A DNA stretch of 5,480 nt, taken from assembly GCA_025458465.1 (NCBI GenBank), contig JALOSK010000172.1, positions 1 through 5,480 on the forward strand, given 5' to 3'. The notes under the pieces were generated by a model. That model was not told where the DNA came from. It saw nothing but the letters and a program-made list of their open reading frames with translations, and searched no databases. A program made the position numbers and the translations under genes. This stretch comes from Sandarakinorhabdus sp. (lineage in GTDB: Bacteria > Pseudomonadota > Alphaproteobacteria > Sphingomonadales > Sphingomonadaceae). Positions within the stretch are counted from its first letter, which is position 1. Each line of letters starts with the position of its first letter. This document shows positions 1 through 4,787 of this stretch, piece after piece.

Positions 1-225
1 GCCCGGATCGACGCCGGTTTCCTCCCACAATTCGCGCAGCGCGGTGTCATACGGGTCCTCGCCAGGATCGATCCCGCCTTGCGGCATCTGCCAGGCTTCG
101 ACCATCTGATCGAGCCGCTGGCCGGTGAACACCAGGCCAGCGGGATTGACCAGCATCACGCCTACGCAGGGGCGATAGGGCAGGCCGGAGGGGTGTTCGC
201 GCGGTATGGCAGAGGGCGGCGTCAT
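1..225 (-). CDS. rppH: RNA pyrophosphohydrolase RppH (Nudix), N-terminal part, runs off left edge
   Basis: RppH removes pyrophosphate from the 5' triphosphate end of mRNA in the cytoplasm, which starts 5'-end-dependent decay. The 75 visible residues begin [20 protein letters not shown] and contain the RppH-type segment WQMPQGGID followed by a complete Nudix box at residues 50-72: G50, E56, R64-E65, E68-E69, G71, i.e. GX5EX7REUXEEXGU. The WQ(M/F)PQGG lead-in separates RppH from generic Nudix hydrolases. The rest of the protein (usually about 160 residues in all) lies outside the window. The ATG at 225 overlaps the native stop of the upstream hydrolase as ATGA, so translation is probably coupled. 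Only a short G-run precedes it as a ribosome binding site. Because of the 37-bp duplication upstream, this frame is also continuous with the shifted hydrolase frame. Identification is firm; the start is likely but affected by that lesion. Confidence 0.9.
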   Translation of the reverse strand, partial: MTPPSAIPREHPSGLPYRPCVGVMLVNPAGLVFTGQRLDQMVEAWQMPQGGIDPGEDPYDTALRELWEETGVDPG

Positions 226-1191
226 GCCCCCGCCAGAAGCAGCTTCAGATCGGCAACGCAACCCAGCAGATCGTCGTGCGCGGATGGAATGCCCTGCCGC
301 AGCGTGAAGCAGCCGTGGATCTGCCCCGATGCCTCGCAGCGTGAAGCAGCCGTGGATCTGCCCCGATGCCTCGCGATAGATGGTGCGCACGCCGCTTTCG
401 ATCAGGCGGGCGCCATAGGCACGGCCCTGATCGCGCAAGGGGTCGAGGCCGCAGGTGAACACCAAGGTGGGCGGCAGGCCCTCCAGCGTTTCCGCGTGCA
501 GCGGGCTGGCCCAGGGATGGAGGCGCTTGTCCTCGCTGCCCTTCATGAAGTGATCGTGGAACCAGTCCATCGATTCCTTCGTCAGCAGATAGCCGTCGGC
601 GAAGTCCACCATGGAGCCTTCTGCGGCCGTCATGTCGGTGGCCGGGTAGATCAGCCATTGCGCGACGATCGGCGCCGGCAGCTTCCCGTGCAGTTCGCGC
701 GTCACCGCGGCCGCCAGGTTGCCCCCGGCGCTGTCCCCGGCCGGGATGATGCCGGTGACGGCGCCGCCCAGTTCCGCCGGTGATCCGGCGATCCAGCGGG
801 TGGCGGCGATGCAGTCTTCGGTGGCAGCCGGGAAGGTGGCTTCCGGCGCCAGGCGATAATCCACCGACACCACGCGCATCCCCAGTTGGCGGGCGATTTC
901 GGCGCACAACGGATCATGCGTGTCGAGATCGCCGATCACCCAGCCGCCGCCGTGATAATAAGCGACCACGTGCCCGGAGGTAACATCGGCGGGCGTATAG
1001 AGCCTTCCCTTCACGCCGCCCGGCAGCGCCAGTTCCGCCACCGCAATCTCGCCGCGGGGGCGTTCCAGCATCTGGGTCATGCCCAGCATCATGGCGCGGC
1101 CATCGGCGGGGCTGATCTCGCTCAGCTTGGGGCCCGGTTGGGCGGCCAGCATGGTGAGCAGATTCTGCACATCGGGGCGGACGAACGGCAT
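222..1191 (-). CDS. Alpha/beta hydrolase, HSL (family IV) esterase, frameshifted near its C-terminus by a 37-bp tandem duplication
   Basis: This is a hormone-sensitive-lipase-family carboxylesterase, probably cytoplasmic and acting on short acyl esters; the true substrate cannot be read from sequence. It starts at ATG 1191 ([12 protein letters not shown]) behind a good GGGAG ribosome binding site 7 bases away. Visible hallmarks are the oxyanion-hole motif HGGGW (residues 80-84), the nucleophile elbow GDSAGG with Ser154, Asp250 in LDPLRDQG, and His280 in GQIHGCF. The catalytic triad is therefore complete. After Arg286 the second copy of a 37-bp repeat shifts the frame. With one copy removed the protein continues [20 protein letters not shown] and ends at the TGA at 224-222, giving 310 residues, the normal family length. 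As written, the frame has no stop, reads about 36 aberrant residues and enters rppH in frame. It is kept as a CDS because the reading frame stays open. It could be functional, a fusion, a decaying gene or a sequence error. Confidence 0.82.
298..374. repeat. Perfect 37-bp tandem duplication inside the hydrolase gene
   Basis: Positions 298-334 are repeated exactly at 335-371. Identity continues for three more bases (372-374), so 40 bases match at an offset of 37. Flanking bases differ (297 c versus 334 t; 338 a versus 375 g). The unit encodes the region around catalytic His280 of the minus-strand hydrolase. Since 37 is not a multiple of three, it shifts the frame. Removing one unit restores a family-typical C-terminus and the native stop at 222, which is strong internal evidence that the ancestral gene had a single copy. 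There are no mismatches between copies, so the event is recent or is an assembly artefact. Confidence 0.97.
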
Positions 1192-1198
1192 GACAAAT

Positions 1199-1203
1199 CT
1201 CCC
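1199..1203 (-). promoter_or_regulatory. Ribosome binding site of the HSL-family hydrolase
   Basis: GGGAG is read on the minus strand, seven bases before the ATG at 1191. It is the best ribosome binding site in this part of the window and supports that start. The 72-bp gap in which it lies (1192-1263) separates this gene from the transport operon. I see no convincing sigma-70 promoter or rho-independent terminator there, so the hydrolase may be read through from the operon or have its own weak promoter. Confidence 0.55.
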
Positions 1204-1263
1204 AAGGCGTTTTGGCTGTTGTAGGCCGGCTTTGAACGTGGGCAACCGCCGAATTTGCGGGGA

Positions 1264-1866
1264 CTAGCCTTTCACCCAGGCTGCCACCTCGCCGGCCAGC
1301 CGGTTGGCGGCGCGATTGAGCGCGGCGGCCACGGCGCCGGGCTGGTCGCTGCTGGCCGGCTCTTCCACCACGAAGCTTTTCAGCGCCACGGTGCCGGCGC
1401 CGCGCGGGCCGGCAAGTTGCGCATCGTATCGCACGCGCACCACCGGGTTGCTGCGCACATCCAGCCCGAATTCGCGCAAATGGCCGGTGAGCTGCCGGGC
1501 CGGGGCGATGCTGCCGCCGCGCGTGTCCAGCACCGGCACACCGGCGCCGGCCAGCGTATCGGCAAGCAGGCGCTGGAACTGGCGGTTCGGCTGCTCGCTC
1601 CAGCTGGCGCCGGCCAGATATTGCACGGTTGCATCGGTCACCTGCACCGGCAGTCGCAGCGTCTGCAATTCCGCCGGCACATCCGGCACGGCGATGCCAA
1701 GCGTGTCGGCCAGCGCCGTGGGGCCGTCATAATCGGGCGGCGGCGCCGCGCTGCGCAGCGTGAGCAGCGCATCGGGTGCCGGCGCGTTGCCGCCCAGCTG
1801 CACCAGCGGGCCACAGGCGGCAAGCAACAAGGCGGCGCCGATCAGGGGAACCATGCGCATCGTCAT
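1264..1866 (-). CDS. ABC-type transport auxiliary lipoprotein, PqiC/LinN-like
   Basis: This 200-residue lipoprotein is probably anchored in the inner leaflet of the outer membrane, where it would be the outer-membrane partner of the MCE transporter encoded upstream. The N-terminus MTMRMVPLIGAALLLAAC is a lipoprotein signal with lipobox L-A-A-C and lipidated Cys18. The residue after Cys is Gly, not Asp, so no inner-membrane retention signal is seen. The mature part fits the ABC_trans_aux/PqiC family (PF03886): an early segment with VQVTDATVQYLAG and SWSEQPNRQFQRLLADTL, and a late segment with VRVRYDAQL. It is the last gene of the operon. Its ATG overlaps the TGA of the MCE gene (ATGA) and has a strong GGGGGGAG ribosome binding site. 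A second Met two codons in is possible. In Sphingobium this position is held by linN. The family assignment rests on signal, size, motifs and context; the exact partner role is inferred. Confidence 0.87.
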   Translation of the reverse strand: MTMRMVPLIGAALLLAACGPLVQLGGNAPAPDALLTLRSAAPPPDYDGPTALADTLGIAVPDVPAELQTLRLPVQVTDATVQYLAGASWSEQPNRQFQRLLADTLAGAGVPVLDTRGGSIAPARQLTGHLREFGLDVRSNPVVRVRYDAQLAGPRGAGTVALKSFVVEEPASSDQPGAVAAALNRAANRLAGEVAAWVKG

Positions 1867-2822
1867 TTCTTCTCCCCCCGTTGTGGCTGATATTCGGGCA
1901 GGGCGCGCCCGCCCACCAGCGCGCCGGCCGGATCTTCATCCAGCTTGGCGGCAATGGCGCCCAGCCGGGCGGTGGTCTCGCGCAGCTCGCGGATCAGCTG
2001 CGTCGCTTCCGGCAGCGTCTGGCTGGACAATTGTTCCACCCCGGGCCTGGCACTGGCGGCGATCGCATCCACCTTGTCCAGCGTGGCTTCGGCCTTGGTG
2101 GTGGCGCGCCGCAGATCGGCGGCGAGCGGCCGCAATTCGCCATCCACCAGCGTCTGGCCTGAACCGGCCAGCACCTCGATGCGTTGCAGGGTGGCGGTGG
2201 CAGCGGCCACGGTGGCTCTGCTTTCGGCGATGGCGGCGGCCAGTTCGGGCGCGCTTTTCGCCAGTGCCGCCGTCGTCACTTCGGTGTTCTTCAAGATGCC
2301 GCCCAGCGCTTCGCGATTCTCGTCCTTCAACAGATCGTTCAGCCGTTCGGTCAGCCGCGCGACATTGTTCAGCACTTCCGGCGCGGTGTTGAGCAGTTCG
2401 CCAAGACCCCCCGATCGCGGCGGGATCAGCGGCGCGCCATAGGGGCCGGGCTCGGTGATCGGGGCGGCGCCTTCGGTGGCGCCGGAAAGCTGGATCTGCG
2501 AAACGCCGGTGAAGCCCACGCCTTCCACTGCCGCCGTGGTGCCGTTCAGCACCGGCACATCGCCATCCACCGAAATGCGCACGCGCACCAGTTGCGGCTT
2601 GTCGGGCGGGATGCGGATCTGGGTGATCTTGCCCACCGGCACGCCATTGAACGCCACCGGCGACCCGATGGCGAGGCCCGAGACCGATTGGCGGAACAGG
2701 ATGTCGAACTCGTGGTTGTCGCGGCCCGAAAAGCGCGCAAGCCACATCACCATCAGGAAGATGCCGATCACCATGGCCAGCGCGATGCTGCCCACGATCA
2801 CGTTGTTGCTGCGGTTCTCCAT
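1863..2822 (-). CDS. mlaD: MCE-family (MlaD/LinM-like) lipid transport protein
   Basis: This is the periplasmic substrate-binding component of the ABC transporter, anchored in the inner membrane. Family members form hexameric rings with a hydrophobic central pore that passes lipids between membrane and periplasm. The 319-residue protein has a short cytoplasmic start (MENRSNN), one transmembrane helix at about residues 8-29, and a single MCE domain at about 39-121 with the typical run GLAIGSPVAFNGVPVGKITQ and later GVGFTGVSQIQL. From about residue 135 to 300 it is Ala/Leu/Glu-rich with heptad-like spacing, predicted to be long helices. That tail makes it far longer than E. coli MlaD (about 183 residues) and more like LinM or other MCE proteins with helical extensions. 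The ATG overlaps the stop of the ATPase gene by one base (TGATG), with GGAAAGG just upstream. The homologous gene in Sphingobium is linM. Family identity is clear; the cargo is inferred. Confidence 0.93.
   Translation of the reverse strand: MENRSNNVIVGSIALAMVIGIFLMVMWLARFSGRDNHEFDILFRQSVSGLAIGSPVAFNGVPVGKITQIRIPPDKPQLVRVRISVDGDVPVLNGTTAAVEGVGFTGVSQIQLSGATEGAAPITEPGPYGAPLIPPRSGGLGELLNTAPEVLNNVARLTERLNDLLKDENREALGGILKNTEVTTAALAKSAPELAAAIAESRATVAAATATLQRIEVLAGSGQTLVDGELRPLAADLRRATTKAEATLDKVDAIAASARPGVEQLSSQTLPEATQLIRELRETTARLGAIAAKLDEDPAGALVGGRALPEYQPQRGEKK
1872..1879 (-). promoter_or_regulatory. Strong ribosome binding site of the auxiliary lipoprotein gene
   Basis: GGGGGGAG is read on the minus strand and lies within the last codons of the MCE gene, five bases before the ATG at 1866. 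It is the strongest Shine-Dalgarno sequence in the operon and supports ATG 1866 over the internal Met two codons later. It suggests the lipoprotein can be initiated independently as well as by coupling. Confidence 0.6.
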
Positions 2823-3643
2823 CAGGCCGCCTTTCCGGTTGCGGGGTGTGCGGCTGCCCGGCCGCGCGGCCCGCTGAAATATTCCTGCACCCAGGGGTGA
2901 TCGAACTGGCGCACCTGATCGATGGTCCCGCAGGCCAGAACCCGGCCTTCGCCCAGCACCGCCACCCGGTCGCAGATGGCGTGCAGCGTGTCCAGATCAT
3001 GGGTGATCAGGAACAGGGTGAGGCCCAGCGTGTCCTTCAGCAGGCGGATCAGATTGTCGAAGGCGGCGGCCGAAATGGGATCAAGCCCCGCCGTTGGCTC
3101 ATCCAGGAACAGCAGCGCCGGATCAAGCGCCAGCGCGCGGGCCAGCCCGGCGCGCTTCTTCATGCCGCCCGACAGTTCCGATGGATATTTGGCGCCCGCA
3201 TCGGCCGGCAGGCCCACCTGCCGCAGCCGCGTGGCGGCCAGTGCCGCCATCACGTCTTCGGGCAGGGCCAGGAACTCGCGCATCGGCACCTCGATATTCT
3301 CCGCCACGGTAAGGCCGGAGAACAACGCGCCTTCCTGGAACAGCACGCCCCATTGCCGGCGCAAGGCACGTTGGGCGGATGGCGAAGGATCCAGCGCGTC
3401 GTGACCGAAAATCTCGATGTGCCCGGCGCGGGCCGGGTTGAGGCCGATGATGGTGCGCATCAGCACCGATTTGCCGCTGCCCGAACCGCCCACCAGCCCC
3501 AGCACCTCGCCGCGCGCCACATCCAGATCAAGGCCGTTGTGCACGATCTGGTTGCCAAAGCCGGTGACCAGCCCGCGCACGCGCACCGCAACATCCGCAT
3601 CATCGGGCAGGGTGCCGGCCCGGGGCTGCACGTCGATCGCCAT
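2822..3643 (-). CDS. mlaF: ABC transporter ATP-binding protein, MlaF/LinL-like
   Basis: This is the cytoplasmic ATPase that powers the MCE transporter through the adjacent permease. The 273-residue protein has every element of an active ABC domain: Walker A GGSGSGKS at residues 52-59, Q-loop Gln103 in LFQEGALFSGLTV, signature LSGGM at 157-161, Walker B LLFLDEP with catalytic Glu182, D-loop GLD at 186-188 and switch His215 in LITHD. The Q-loop context FQEGALFSGLTVAENI and the signature LSGGMKKRAGLARA are typical of the MlaF branch. The ATG at 3643 overlaps the permease stop by one base (TGATG), and the encoded N-terminus fits the family. The open frame extends about 99 codons further upstream, but that part reads antisense-like Gly/Arg/His-rich sequence inside the permease gene and is not coding. 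No clear ribosome binding site is seen, so translation probably depends on coupling. In Sphingobium the equivalent is linL. Confidence 0.95.
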   Translation of the reverse strand: MAIDVQPRAGTLPDDADVAVRVRGLVTGFGNQIVHNGLDLDVARGEVLGLVGGSGSGKSVLMRTIIGLNPARAGHIEIFGHDALDPSPSAQRALRRQWGVLFQEGALFSGLTVAENIEVPMREFLALPEDVMAALAATRLRQVGLPADAGAKYPSELSGGMKKRAGLARALALDPALLFLDEPTAGLDPISAAAFDNLIRLLKDTLGLTLFLITHDLDTLHAICDRVAVLGEGRVLACGTIDQVRQFDHPWVQEYFSGPRGRAAAHPATGKAA

Positions 3644-4770
3644 CAGTTGTAGCCCAGAAGGCTGAAGAAGAAGGCGAAGAAGGCATCGAACACGATGACC
3701 ACGAAGATCGCCTCCACCACCGCCTGCGTGGTGCGGGTGCCCACCGATTCGGCGTTGCCGGTCACCTGGAAGCCGTGGAAACAGCCCATGATGGCGATGA
3801 TGAAGCCGAACACCGGCGCCTTCACCATGCCGATCACGAAATCCGACATCAGGATCACTTCCTGCAGGCGGGTGATGTAACTGTCCGGCGGCATCGCCAG
3901 TTCGGACCACACGTAAAAGCCGCCCGCCACCAGCGCGCACAGCCCGCCATAGAAGGCCAGCCCCAGCAGCATCAGCGAACTGGCGATCACGCGCGGGATC
4001 ACCAGCACCTCGATCGGATCCAGCCCGATGGTGCGCAGCGCGTCGATTTCCTGGTTCAGCTTCATCGATCCGATCTGCGCCGCGAACGCCGAACCGGAAC
4101 GCCCCGCCACCATGATGGCGGTGAGCAAGATGCCAAGCTCGCGCGTGGTGGCGCGGCCGATCAGGTTCACCGTGAACACCTCGGCCCCGAACTGCCGCAG
4201 CTGCACGGCGCCCTGCTGGGCGATGACAAGGCCCACCAGGAACAGCAGCAGGCCAATGATGCCCAGTGCATTGACACCGATGGCCTCGGCCTGGTGCACC
4301 ACCGCATGCCAGCGCAGCCGGCGCCGGCCGATCAGCGTGCCGCCCAGCACGATCAGCACATGGCCCAGAAAGCCTAGGAAATTGGTGATGTTGCGGCCCT
4401 GCAGCACCAGCGCCTTGCCGATGCGTTCAACCCGCGCCACCACCGGATTGCCCATATCTGGCCGCAGCTTGATGGCGCCGGGCGTGCCATCCACCGCCGC
4501 GATCAGCCGCGCGATATCGGGCGAAGCGCCATCCAGCCGGGCGCCAAAGCCGGCCTGTTCCCAGCGCTGGATGGCCCGGTTGATGGCCCAGGCCCCGGCG
4601 GTGTCCAGCCCCTCCACGCCGGCCAGATCGATGGCAAGGCCGGGCGCGCGCGGCGCTTCGCGGGCCAGCGCGTCGGCCAGATCCGTCACCTCGGATATGG
4701 TCCAGCGGCCGGTAAGCGCCACCCGCGCTTCGCCGCCCGCCGGCGCATCCCAGATGATGCCTGTGCCCAT
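3643..4770 (-). CDS. mlaE: STAS-MlaE fusion: ABC transporter permease, MlaE/LinK-like
   Basis: This is the inner-membrane permease of the MCE transporter. From ATG 4770 the protein has 375 residues. Residues 1 to about 95 form a STAS-like domain, with the strand-loop LAIDLAGVEGLDTAGAW carrying Asp56-Thr57 where MlaB-type proteins have their conserved Asp-Ser/Thr. Residues from about 115 to the end are the MlaE (PF02405) domain, with several hydrophobic segments (about 165-190, 210-235, 255-290 and 325-370) and the cytoplasmic coupling segment with SMKLNQEIDALRTIGLDPIE. In E. coli, MlaB is a separate protein bound to the ATPase; here that role appears fused to the permease. A TTG at 4779 would add three residues (L/M-R-A), but ATG is preferred. 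Neither start has a clear ribosome binding site. It is first in the operon and divergent from the HAD gene with almost no spacer. Sphingobium linK is the counterpart. Confidence 0.93.
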   Translation of the reverse strand: MGTGIIWDAPAGGEARVALTGRWTISEVTDLADALAREAPRAPGLAIDLAGVEGLDTAGAWAINRAIQRWEQAGFGARLDGASPDIARLIAAVDGTPGAIKLRPDMGNPVVARVERIGKALVLQGRNITNFLGFLGHVLIVLGGTLIGRRRLRWHAVVHQAEAIGVNALGIIGLLLFLVGLVIAQQGAVQLRQFGAEVFTVNLIGRATTRELGILLTAIMVAGRSGSAFAAQIGSMKLNQEIDALRTIGLDPIEVLVIPRVIASSLMLLGLAFYGGLCALVAGGFYVWSELAMPPDSYITRLQEVILMSDFVIGMVKAPVFGFIIAIMGCFHGFQVTGNAESVGTRTTQAVVEAIFVVIVFDAFFAFFFSLLGYN

Positions 4771-4787
4771 GGCGCGCAAACTGGGCT
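4771..4787. promoter_or_regulatory. Very short divergent intergenic region between permease operon and HAD gene
   Basis: Only 17 bp separate the minus-strand ATG at 4770 from the plus-strand ATG at 4788, or 29 bp if the HAD gene starts at the second ATG (4800). Both transcripts must therefore be driven by promoters that lie inside the opposite coding region, or the messages are leaderless or nearly so. No good -10/-35 pair and no Shine-Dalgarno sequence stand out on either side. The region is annotated because promoter control of the operon should lie at or around it, not because a specific site is visible. Confidence 0.4.

Noticed and set aside
298..374. Two-copy repeat as a CRISPR or integron-like element
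   Set aside because: The copies are directly adjacent with no spacer and both are coding sequence of the hydrolase, so it is a tandem duplication.
79..783. Plus-strand open frame of about 234 codons antisense to rppH and the hydrolase
   Set aside because: Typical antisense shadow in GC-rich DNA; no ribosome binding site or recognisable domain, and it contains the duplicated segment only because the DNA does.
245..907. Minus-strand open frame of about 220 codons in another frame of the hydrolase gene
   Set aside because: It is Arg/Gly/His-rich low-complexity sequence with no motif; the frame starting at 1191 has the full HSL motif set. The first part is a shadow, though its last codons reuse duplicated sequence.
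1192..1263. Terminator or promoter in the 72-bp gap after the transport operon
   Set aside because: Only a 4-bp stem without a T-run and no convincing -10/-35 pair were found; only the ribosome binding site of the hydrolase is supported.
1936..3000. Minus-strand open frame of about 354 codons across the ATPase/MCE junction
   Set aside because: Composition is Arg/His/Gly/Ala-rich without family motifs and it conflicts with two well-supported genes in other frames.
2184..3652. Long plus-strand open frames opposite the MCE and ATPase genes
   Set aside because: They are antisense to genes with complete motifs and show no signal, domain or initiation site of their own.
3644..3940. Upstream extension of the ATPase frame by 99 codons
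   Set aside because: It lies inside the permease gene and encodes implausible Gly/His/Arg-rich sequence; ATG 3643 at the TGATG overlap gives a normal MlaF N-terminus.
4771..4779. TTG start at 4779 for the permease
   Set aside because: It adds only three residues, has no ribosome binding site, and an ATG follows immediately at 4770.
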